Shown in pieces: positions 6,710 through 12,949 of a stretch of 16,635 nt of DNA; position 1 is the first letter of the stretch, and every line of letters starts with the position of its first letter. Below the pieces are notes generated by a model. It had not been told where the DNA came from and searched no databases. It was given only the letters and a program-made list of their open reading frames with translations. The DNA comes from Bacteriovoracaceae bacterium (GTDB lineage Bacteria > Bdellovibrionota > Bacteriovoracia > Bacteriovoracales > Bacteriovoracaceae), in NCBI GenBank assembly GCA_947448095.1, contig CANFNN010000028.1:1-16635 (forward strand), in the 5' to 3' direction. A program made the position numbers and the translations under genes.

Positions 6710-8240
6710 AAAATTCCTGCATGCTTGCTAGGGGATGGATATTCACCCCTGCTTTTTGAAATTCCTGCCAGGTTTTACCCAGACCACAACAGTGCTGAGC
6801 ATCCTTAAGGAAAGGAAATTGAGTCAGATAGATTTCATATTGCTGAAAGCTTGTCCAAAGACAGGCCCCAACATTCTCTAGTTCGGATGAAAAATTCGCC
6901 GAGACTGGTTGAGTGGATCTCTCGTAGCAGCCTACGACCAGTCCTAGGTCAGTGGTGGCCTGGTGGTGAGAAAGAACAGTCCAATCTTGAGCAATTGAGG
7001 GATGAAGCATTTTTAAAACTTCAGAGTGTTTTAAATCAATTAAGTCTTTGGTTCCCAGTGAATCACTGGTGCCGTTGATCCATACGCCTTCGGCGCAGAG
7101 TTTTTGAGCTGTTTTGGTGCCAGCTGCCCAAATCCCCTCAGGCCCAGAGGCCAGAGAAGTAAGTAGAGTAGGCACAGTATAGCGAGAGGTGACGAAGACA
7201 TGTTTATTGGTGAGATTCAGATTTTTTGCTTCAGGAGTTTTGACTAATAACTCATCATAAACCACATCAGTTCTTTCACCGCGAGGCAGACCAACGAAGA
7301 GTTTCTTATTCTTTTCCATTGTGAATTTTGAAGCACCTTCAAGCCACTTCGTGTCCACACGCTTTCCATCCACTTCACCAGCGTGAACATGTAAAAAAGT
7401 GTCGCCGACTTTTTTCACATGAATCCCCACCGCAAGGTGGCATCCGCCACCGAAGGCCTTGAAGGCAACTCGCTCACGAGTGACTTCTTCAACGGTATTT
7501 TGGTGATTGAGTTTTGCTAAAATGGCGGCAAGCTTTCCTGAGTCGTTGCGGTCTTCACGCATTTCAATGCCCAAAGCTCCTTGAGAGGCAGCTGATGGGA
7601 AAACACTTTGCGGAAGAATAAAATAATTAAGACCTTCAAGAAGTCCCTCTAATTCAATGCGGGATTTCTCACCATGGGCAAGCCTTTCAAGTCCGGCCAA
7701 GGCCAAAGTGATGGCGTGGTACTGACCATCTTTCAATTTTTTAATTCTTGAATTCACGTTTCCGCGCAATGTTTCGCAGCGGATTTTAGTGTCTTCATTT
7801 TTTAAGCGAGGCAGATAGTTTTTCAGTGAAAGAGTGAGGTTGGCTATTCTTCTGGGAGAAGAAGTTCCTACAACGAGGTCTCCTTCCCAATTTTTTAACT
7901 CTTGAATGTGATGCTTTGGCATTAAGAGAATATCGTGTGCAAATTTTCTTTCCGTGATGGCCGCGAGCTTAATCCCTGGGGGTCTTTCTGAGCCCAAGTC
8001 TTTATAGCTGTGAATAACAAAATCCACTTCACCCTTGAGAAGAGCTTCATCTAATTCTTTGGTGAAGAAATCTTTTCCCTCAAGCTGCCACAAGGGTTTA
8101 TTGGTGATTTGATCACCCTGAGTTTGTATCAAAACAAGCTCAAACTTTTCACCGGAAATTCTTTCCAGTTCATTCTTCATTAATGTCGATTGAGTCACTG
8201 CTAGAAGTGACCCGCGGGTGCCGATTTTGTAGGTGGTCAT
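6696..8240 (-). CDS. hemC: hydroxymethylbilane synthase / uroporphyrinogen-III synthase fusion (HemC-HemD)
   Basis: A 514-residue fusion. Residues 1 to about 310 are HemC, which polymerises four porphobilinogens: IGTRGSLLAVTQS (6-18), catalytic D81 in HSYKD, GTSSPRR with R130/R131, CETLRGN (155-161), and the dipyrromethane-anchoring C267 in GGGC. Residues about 312-514 fit HemD, which closes and inverts ring D: VFVTSRYTVPTLL (348-360), AAGTKTAQKL (372-381), LWTSFQQYEIYL (461-472) and GLGKTW (486-491) follow the paired half-domain pattern of this very divergent family. HemC is certain; HemD is a structural-pattern call. Five bases separate it from hemA, with AGG 4 bases before the ATG. HemC-HemD fusions are known, including in Leptospira. 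Confidence 0.93.
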   Translation of the reverse strand: MTTYKIGTRGSLLAVTQSTLMKNELERISGEKFELVLIQTQGDQITNKPLWQLEGKDFFTKELDEALLKGEVDFVIHSYKDLGSERPPGIKLAAITERKFAHDILLMPKHHIQELKNWEGDLVVGTSSPRRIANLTLSLKNYLPRLKNEDTKIRCETLRGNVNSRIKKLKDGQYHAITLALAGLERLAHGEKSRIELEGLLEGLNYFILPQSVFPSAASQGALGIEMREDRNDSGKLAAILAKLNHQNTVEEVTRERVAFKAFGGGCHLAVGIHVKKVGDTFLHVHAGEVDGKRVDTKWLEGASKFTMEKNKKLFVGLPRGERTDVVYDELLVKTPEAKNLNLTNKHVFVTSRYTVPTLLTSLASGPEGIWAAGTKTAQKLCAEGVWINGTSDSLGTKDLIDLKHSEVLKMLHPSIAQDWTVLSHHQATTDLGLVVGCYERSTQPVSANFSSELENVGACLWTSFQQYEIYLTQFPFLKDAQHCCGLGKTWQEFQKAGVNIHPLASMQEFYELK

Positions 8241-8245
8241 AATGC

Positions 8246-9181
8246 CTAGAGGTATCTCATATTCGGCACGCTTTGAGGAGCAATTACGGAGGCTGCTTGC
8301 TTTAATTTCGCCTGAAAAAGAGATTTGCGTTTTTGAGTCAGATCTAACATTGCTTTTCGCGCAAGTTCGATCTGTTGTTGTTTTTGGCCTTCCATGATGG
8401 CGCCTTCGCTCAGAATATCATCTAGACGCACAACACCTTCTTGGAGTGTAAGGTCTGTCTTGATCGCTGAGGGGCTACCAAGGTCAACAAATTGGCGAGA
8501 GCTATGAAGGGACTTCCAGTCTTGAAAGAATTTTTCGTCGAACAATATTTCGTCTGTACCAACGGTATTAGCAATATAGGCTTCGTTCACTAAGTTGTGG
8601 CGATCGTCCCAAGCAATGATGTTGAGGTTATGAATTTTAGCAAGCTCAAGAGTTTTCGCAGTATTTCGAGCACAAATTGAAACTTGAGCTTTCTTTTTAA
8701 ATTGGTTGATCAAATCTTCGGCCATGGCACCCGAACCTATCACCACCACATGCGAAGCTTTCGCTTTTTGAATTAGGTGGCGACGAGTCAAAGAGGCATA
8801 GGTTTTCTGAGAGATTCCAATCAAATGCTGAGTGCGGATATCTTTGGCGTCTTTGAAAAGTTTTTCAAGAATCAAAAGCAGTTTTGTATCTTTATTTTCG
8901 ATTTGAGCATAGGTTTTATAAGCTTCTTTAAACTGACCTACGATTTCATTTTCTCCAATCAATTTACTCTTCAGACCACAAATTGTTTCCAGTAAAAACA
9001 AGTAGGCTTCGCTGCTAGAAAGTAATTCATTAGCAGGTAGCTCCTGACCTTTAAAAGGGGAGCAATTAAACGCGAGCACTAATGAGCGCTGACACGTTTT
9101 AAGGATGAATGAAGAATCCTTCAGTTCGCTTTCAAGGTTGGTCCCTGAACTGAAGTTCCAAAGTTTAAGCCCATCTAACAT
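8246..9181 (-). CDS. hemA: glutamyl-tRNA reductase HemA, short form
   Basis: First committed enzyme of C5 haem synthesis: reduces glutamyl-tRNA to glutamate-1-semialdehyde with NADPH. Seen: catalytic cysteine C30 in LKTCQRS (usual TCNR), GENEIVGQFKEAY (76-88), nucleotide-binding VVVIGSGAMAEDL (145-157), FVDLGSPSAI (231-240) and LDDIL (253-257). At 311 residues it is far shorter than the usual ~420. About 20 residues are missing before the cysteine, including the N-terminal GxxHxxAPxxxRE region, and most of the C-terminal dimerisation helix is absent. There is no in-frame alternative start (a stop lies 13 codons upstream, and no ATG, GTG or TTG occurs before C30) and no Shine-Dalgarno. It is the first gene of the haem operon. 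Confidence 0.92.
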   Translation of the reverse strand: MLDGLKLWNFSSGTNLESELKDSSFILKTCQRSLVLAFNCSPFKGQELPANELLSSSEAYLFLLETICGLKSKLIGENEIVGQFKEAYKTYAQIENKDTKLLLILEKLFKDAKDIRTQHLIGISQKTYASLTRRHLIQKAKASHVVVIGSGAMAEDLINQFKKKAQVSICARNTAKTLELAKIHNLNIIAWDDRHNLVNEAYIANTVGTDEILFDEKFFQDWKSLHSSRQFVDLGSPSAIKTDLTLQEGVVRLDDILSEGAIMEGQKQQQIELARKAMLDLTQKRKSLFQAKLKQAASVIAPQSVPNMRYL

Positions 9182-9187
9182 GTGGTA

Positions 9188-9219
9188 AGAATAAAGAATT
9201 GGGAGTAGTAAATTGTCAC
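9188..9219 (-). promoter_or_regulatory. predicted hemA operon promoter, leaderless or nearly so
   Basis: On the hemA strand GTGACA (9219-9214, five of six matches to TTGACA) is followed after 18 bases by TTTATT (9195-9190, four of six matches to TATAAT). An overlapping TATTCT (9193-9188) ends 6 bases before the hemA ATG. Either choice puts transcription start within a few bases of the ATG, consistent with the missing Shine-Dalgarno. The -35 element is the proximal half of the TGACA direct repeat. Confidence 0.45.
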
Positions 9220-9229
9220 AGAAATGTCA
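9214..9229 (-). promoter_or_regulatory. TGACA-N6-TGACA direct repeat, candidate HemR-type operator (hem-box)
   Basis: On the hemA strand the sequence reads TGACA-TTTCTG-TGACA: two identical pentamers at 11-base spacing, the layout used by OmpR/PhoB-family dimers. The box ends 32 bases before the hemA ATG and covers the expected -35 position, as in PhoB-type activation. It agrees exactly with the HemR motif I recall from Leptospira. Read on the other strand it is TGTCA-N6-TGTCA, the core of an enteric Pho box, pointing toward the Na/Pi transporter genes. Confidence 0.6.
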
Positions 9230-9237
9230 TAAATGAC
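9226..9237. promoter_or_regulatory. short palindrome overlapping the hem-box
   Basis: GTCAT (9226-9230) and ATGAC (9233-9237) are perfect inverted arms with a 2-base spacer. They share the distal TGTCA half of the direct repeat at 9214-9229. It may be a second binding register or a chance result of the repeated pentamer. Confidence 0.25.
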
Positions 9238-9288
9238 GGAAAACTTGAGAAAGGGCCAACTAAATTTTGTCTAGCGTCATCCCTTTTC

Positions 9289-9318
9289 TTGACGTATTCT
9301 TCACAGTAACATTATGAG
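9289..9318 (+). promoter_or_regulatory. predicted sigma-70-like promoter for the Na/Pi transporter operon
   Basis: TTGACG (9289-9294) is followed after 18 bases by TATGAG (9313-9318). It lies 37-66 bases before the ATG at 9355. It is well separated from the direct repeat at 9214-9229, so the two divergent operons appear to have distinct promoter elements. Confidence 0.4.
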
Positions 9319-9354
9319 ATCTTTGCTATATCTTTCAGCACCTTGGAACTACTC

Positions 9355-9606
9355 ATGTCAACGTGGATAAAAAGTCGATTTCTGGCATTTGACCGTAAGG
9401 TCGATGGTGCCGTCACGTTCTTTGTTCAACACTATGGAAAAACTAAATTCATGGTGGCGATGTCCAAAAAAGCACAGTACTTCGGTCTGGAGAATTTGTT
9501 TCTCAAGGGCCCCAAGGCGTTTGTTTACTTTTTTATATTTTATTTGATCCGTGACACTATTCTTTACATTATCATACCGATCGGTTTTGCTAAATGGATA
9601 GACTAG
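9355..9606 (+). CDS. small membrane protein, 83 aa, ahead of Na/Pi cotransporter
   Basis: I do not recognise this family. The first 55 residues are basic and hydrophilic (KSR, DRK, KTK, SKK), followed by one hydrophobic segment (about residues 58-78: YFFIFYLIRD then ILYIIIPIGFA) and a short tail ending KWID. It has the look of a single-pass or membrane-associated protein with a cytoplasmic N-terminal half. I chose the ATG at 9355, which has GGA 7 bases upstream, over an in-frame TTG at 9343 that lacks a ribosome binding site. Its stop is 17 bases before the cotransporter start, and the SD of the cotransporter lies in that gap, so the two are an operon. A role as transporter accessory subunit is plausible only from position. 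Confidence 0.7.
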   Translation: MSTWIKSRFLAFDRKVDGAVTFFVQHYGKTKFMVAMSKKAQYFGLENLFLKGPKAFVYFFIFYLIRDTILYIIIPIGFAKWID

Positions 9607-9623
9607 GCATTTAAGGAGAGTTG

Positions 9624-11300
9624 ATGGGAGCCTTCACAATTATCTATACCCTACTTGGGGGTTTAGGAATTTTCTTTTTCGGCATGAAGTTCATGTCCGA
9701 TGGTCTTCAGGCGGTTGCCGGGGACGTAATTCGAAAAATCATTAATTCATTAAATAACAACCGCTTTATGGCAGTTGGTGTTGGTTTACTAGTTACCTGT
9801 ATTATTCAGTCTTCTTCCGTGACTACCGTCATGACGGTTGGGTTTGTGAACGCGGGCCTCATGACGTTGAAGCAGGCGATCGGTGTGATTTTTGGGGCGA
9901 ACATTGGTACTACGATCACTGGTTGGATTATCTCTCTTAAATTAGATAAACATGCTCTTCTTTTAGTGGGAGTCGGTTTTATTCCAGGTCTGTTTTCGAA
10001 AGCTGAAAAGTGGCAGCACCTAGGGCGCGCACTTGTTGGTTTGGGATTTGTTTTCATTGGTCTGCATTTTATGGGTCAGGCATTCGCTCCACTCAGAGAG
10101 AATCCAGGATTTCTTGAATCAATTTCTTATTTTACCGGAGAATCATTCGGAAGTTATTTTGCCTCGATTGTCATGGGCTGCTTACTGACCATGATTGTTC
10201 AGTCATCGGCTGCCATGCTGGTGATCACGATGGCGCTTGCGACCGCCGGAATTATTCCATATCACACAGCGATTGCACTCTTACTAGGTGAGAACATCGG
10301 CTCAACCATCTCGGCCATCTTGGCCTCGATTGGAACCAATGTGAACGCCAAGCGAGCAGCTCGCGTTCATGCTATTTTTAATATTCTCAGCGTCGTCATA
10401 GTATCCTTAATCCTTCCTTACTTTATTCAAGCAGTGGATGGATTGATTCCACTTGATCCTGCGTTCAGAGACGTCGACGGAACATTTCCCAACGTTTCTC
10501 ATCACCTCGCGATGGCGCATACGCTCTTTAACGTTGGGGCGACAATATTGTTTCTCCCTATGATTAATTTGCTCGCGACTTTAGTTACGAAGATCACTCC
10601 CGATAAAGATAACGAAAGAGAAGTGCCTCATCTTTTAGTCTTGGGTGACCCATCGAATATGCTTCCTGCCGCTTCAATGGCGCAAGCCGAGTCAGAACTT
10701 CGTAAAATGAAAGATATTGTAGAACGGATGTATAAACTGAACCGTGAGTTTTGGTCTGCAGCTGACTATGATGCTAAAAAACTGGCGAAAATAATTGATT
10801 ACGAGCGCATCACTGACAACATTCATAAAGAGATCACGGTTTTCCTTTGTTACGTCATGGAAAAGCCAATGTCTCATCATCAGTCTGAGCAAATTCAATC
10901 AATGATTAAAATTGCTGATGAACTTGAAAGTGTTGCTGATTATATTGAGAGACTTGCCAATTACCGTGATCGTTTTAAAAAAGATGAAGTTTTAGTCGGT
11001 GAGAGCCGTAACGAATTTTTTCAATTCTTTGACGATGTTTGGGATTTCTTTGAGTTCGTTGGTAAAGGTCTAGAAGACATTGATGTACTCGATATGCAGA
11101 AAATTGAATATAAATCGAACGAGCTTCAATTGTGGGCAGACTCGATGAGAGAAAAGCATTTGGACCGTATTTCAAAGGGAATCTATCCTCCTGTTACGGC
11201 CCTGACCTATTCAGATATGGTTGTGGCACTTAGAAAAATTCGCGCTCATACCTTTTTAATGGCCGGAGCAATCGAAAACTTTCATTCAAAACACGAATAA
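9624..11300 (+). CDS. Na+/phosphate cotransporter, NptA/YjbB family with PhoU-like C-terminus
   Basis: Inner-membrane sodium-dependent phosphate transporter (Na/Pi-II family). The inverted-repeat core shows both family motifs: QSSS (62-65) followed by GANIGTT (91-97), and QSSA (193-196) followed by GENIGST (222-228), each inside hydrophobic helices spanning about residues 5-320. From about 355 to the end is a soluble helical PhoU-like domain with acidic metal-binding patterns (DYERITDN near 392-399; IADELESVADYIERL near 430-444), as in YjbB. I chose the ATG at 9624 because AAGGAG lies 5 bases upstream; the TTG at 9621 is only 2 bases from it. It is second in an operon with the 83-residue gene and divergent from hemA. 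Direction of transport cannot be read from sequence; YjbB itself has been linked to export. Confidence 0.92.
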   Translation: MGAFTIIYTLLGGLGIFFFGMKFMSDGLQAVAGDVIRKIINSLNNNRFMAVGVGLLVTCIIQSSSVTTVMTVGFVNAGLMTLKQAIGVIFGANIGTTITGWIISLKLDKHALLLVGVGFIPGLFSKAEKWQHLGRALVGLGFVFIGLHFMGQAFAPLRENPGFLESISYFTGESFGSYFASIVMGCLLTMIVQSSAAMLVITMALATAGIIPYHTAIALLLGENIGSTISAILASIGTNVNAKRAARVHAIFNILSVVIVSLILPYFIQAVDGLIPLDPAFRDVDGTFPNVSHHLAMAHTLFNVGATILFLPMINLLATLVTKITPDKDNEREVPHLLVLGDPSNMLPAASMAQAESELRKMKDIVERMYKLNREFWSAADYDAKKLAKIIDYERITDNIHKEITVFLCYVMEKPMSHHQSEQIQSMIKIADELESVADYIERLANYRDRFKKDEVLVGESRNEFFQFFDDVWDFFEFVGKGLEDIDVLDMQKIEYKSNELQLWADSMREKHLDRISKGIYPPVTALTYSDMVVALRKIRAHTFLMAGAIENFHSKHE

Positions 11301-11308
11301 CAAAATCA

Positions 11309-11337
11309 TGTGCCATATCACTTAGTGGTGTGGCACA
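11309..11337. terminator. bidirectional terminator hairpin between Na/Pi transporter and lysR
   Basis: TGTGCCA (11309-11315) pairs with TGGCACA (11331-11337). The stem continues inward through TATCAC/GTGGTG, with two G-T pairs, to a TTA loop. On the plus strand it is followed by a T-rich stretch (ATTTCTAAT), and on the minus strand by a T-rich stretch (ATTTTGTTATT). The lysR stop codon (11322-11324) is inside the hairpin. Confidence 0.75.
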
Positions 11338-12158
11338 TTTCTAATCGCACTCACCAATTCTTTAAAACTTTGCTCCGTTCTTCTTTCAACTCTATAAATT
11401 AATGCAAGCTCATCTTTAAATGTAGGCGCATTTGCCACTGGTTTGATTTTTTCAGAAAGTGCAGCGACGCGAGTTGGAAGTATCGCAATACCGGCCTTGC
11501 TCTCACATAAATGACGAATCACTTCTAAGGATGAGGAATGAATCTCTCTCTTGTAATCAAAAGTTTTTCGCATATTTTTTAAAAGTGTCTGAGACTGCTT
11601 AATTTCTGGATCAAGAATCAATACATTTCCCTTGTAGGCCGGGTGCTTAAAGAGCGTTACTTCATCAGTCAAAAGTTTATGAATGACTAGGTCTGGGTGT
11701 GGAATTGGATTGATCACTAGCCCAAGATCACAGCTGCGACTAATGACTTGCTCGGTAATTTTACGAGACAGGTCGTGAATGAGATTGAATTCAAGCTCCG
11801 GAAACTTCTCAAGAAGCCCAGGCAGAAATTCTCCTAAAGTATATTGAGCAACTGAAGTATGAACGCCTAGAGAGTAGTGGCCCATGGGCTCTTTTTGACC
11901 TTGAGCAATCATACGTGTGTCTCGCTCCCATTCAACGAGCATCCTCTCACCAATTTGAAACAGCCCTTCGCCCTGACGGGTAAGACTGGTGCCCTTGCGC
12001 GACCTTTCCAGAAGAATAATACCTGTCTTTTCCTCCAGGCGCTTTAAGGCCAAAGTGATTGAGGGTTGTGTGACTCCAAGTCTCTCTGAGGCTCGAGTAA
12101 TGTTACCCGTTTTAGCAACTTCGAGAAAATATTTAAGGTCTGTCAGATTATCTATCAT
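11322..12158 (-). CDS. LysR-family transcriptional regulator
   Basis: Transcription factor of 278 residues. The N-terminal winged helix-turn-helix (about 1-60) is clear: LKYFLEVAKTGNITRASERL, then GVTQPSITLALKRLEEKTG and LLERSRKGTSLTRQGE. The rest (about 90-270) is a periplasmic-binding-protein-like effector domain, slightly shorter than usual. ATG is preceded by AGG at 8 bases. The gene is divergent from the intradiol dioxygenase-like gene with about 90 bases between starts, the classical LysR layout in which the regulator controls its neighbour and often itself. In aromatic degradation LysR proteins of this type sense pathway intermediates, so an aromatic or carboxylate effector is a reasonable guess, but the ligand cannot be read from sequence. 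Confidence 0.93.
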   Translation of the reverse strand: MIDNLTDLKYFLEVAKTGNITRASERLGVTQPSITLALKRLEEKTGIILLERSRKGTSLTRQGEGLFQIGERMLVEWERDTRMIAQGQKEPMGHYSLGVHTSVAQYTLGEFLPGLLEKFPELEFNLIHDLSRKITEQVISRSCDLGLVINPIPHPDLVIHKLLTDEVTLFKHPAYKGNVLILDPEIKQSQTLLKNMRKTFDYKREIHSSSLEVIRHLCESKAGIAILPTRVAALSEKIKPVANAPTFKDELALIYRVERRTEQSFKELVSAIRNVPHH

Positions 12159-12248
12159 TAAAAATACCTATGCTATTCATTGTCATCATTAATTAGAACT
12201 ATGGATCTTGAAACTTTATAAATGATATCAGGGAATTTATCAAGGGGT

Positions 12249-12917
12249 ATGATTTTGGATACGAGAAGATTTTTTTTACAAAAAGCTGGCCTCACAGGAC
12301 TTTCAACTATTTTCGCTCTTAAAAGTGCTCAGGCAATGGAGGGATGTGATTTTTCTCAGACACCTGTACAGCCATTAGGCCCTTTTTATCCTAGTTCTTT
12401 TGGACTGGATACGGATGTTGATTTGACAAAAATCAATAACCATTCCGCAAGAGCTTCGGGGAAATTAGTTATTGTCTCTGGTGTTGTTCAAGATGATTTA
12501 TGTCGTCCAATTCAAGGAGCAATCGTCGAAATATGGCAGGCCTGTCATACTGGTAAATACAATCATCCATCGGATACATCTGATAATTTTCTGGATCCAG
12601 ACTTCCAGTATTACGGAACCATGAAAACAAATGAAAAAGGTGAGTACCTCTTTAAAACCATTAAGCCCGGTTCTTATCAGGCAAATGAAACATGGATAAG
12701 ACCTCCCCATATTCATTACAAGGTTAGTCTCAGAGGCTATCAAGAATTAATCACACAATTATATTTTGGAGGAGATTCCCTCAATCAGCGTGATCGTATT
12801 CTCCAGGAGCTGTCTGGTGCAGACCAGAGGAAAGTGGTTGTCAATTTTGATCGACGGGAAATTAACGGAGAGGACGTTTTGAGTGGCGTTTTTGATATTA
12901 CTCTTAAAAGCGTTTAA
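12249..12917 (+). CDS. Tat-exported intradiol ring-cleavage dioxygenase-like protein
   Basis: Non-haem Fe(III) intradiol dioxygenase fold (catechol/protocatechuate 3,4-dioxygenase family). Numbering from the ATG at 12249: N-terminal twin-arginine signal TRRFFLQKAG (5-14) and hydrophobic stretch ending SAQA, predicted cleavage after A29; GPFYP near 44-48; GAIVEIWQA (90-98); the four iron ligands Y104, Y143, H154 and H156, the last two in RPPHIHY; TQLYFGGD (169-176). All ligands are present, so it is probably active, and the Tat signal places the folded enzyme in the periplasm. Start: the ATG at 12222 has no SD; AAGGGG lies one base before the ATG at 12249 and 7 bases before a TTG at 12255, which would also give an intact Tat signal. 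Divergent from lysR. Substrate unknown; no other aromatic-degradation gene is present. Confidence 0.88.
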   Translation: MILDTRRFFLQKAGLTGLSTIFALKSAQAMEGCDFSQTPVQPLGPFYPSSFGLDTDVDLTKINNHSARASGKLVIVSGVVQDDLCRPIQGAIVEIWQACHTGKYNHPSDTSDNFLDPDFQYYGTMKTNEKGEYLFKTIKPGSYQANETWIRPPHIHYKVSLRGYQELITQLYFGGDSLNQRDRILQELSGADQRKVVVNFDRREINGEDVLSGVFDITLKSV

Positions 12918-12929
12918 TTGGCATGAGTG

Positions 12930-12949
12930 GGTAGAGGGAAGCCTCTACC
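12930..12949. terminator. hairpin between convergent dioxygenase and lipoprotein genes
   Basis: GGTAGAGG (12930-12937) and CCTCTACC (12942-12949) form a perfect 8-bp stem with a GAAG tetraloop. It begins 12 bases after the dioxygenase stop and its last base is the first base of the lipoprotein stop codon. Neither side has a strong T-run, so termination efficiency is uncertain. Confidence 0.6.

Noticed and set aside
8246..9240. hemA as a pseudogene or frameshifted gene lacking its N-terminus
   Set aside because: The upstream sequence in other frames does not encode the missing motif, the active-site cysteine and NADPH site are intact, and a promoter-like region sits exactly upstream of the ATG.
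12159..12248. LysR-type T-N11-A operator between lysR and the dioxygenase gene
   Set aside because: The region is AT-rich and contains only imperfect symmetry (around ATTCATTGTCATCATTAAT); no clear T-N11-A palindrome stands out.
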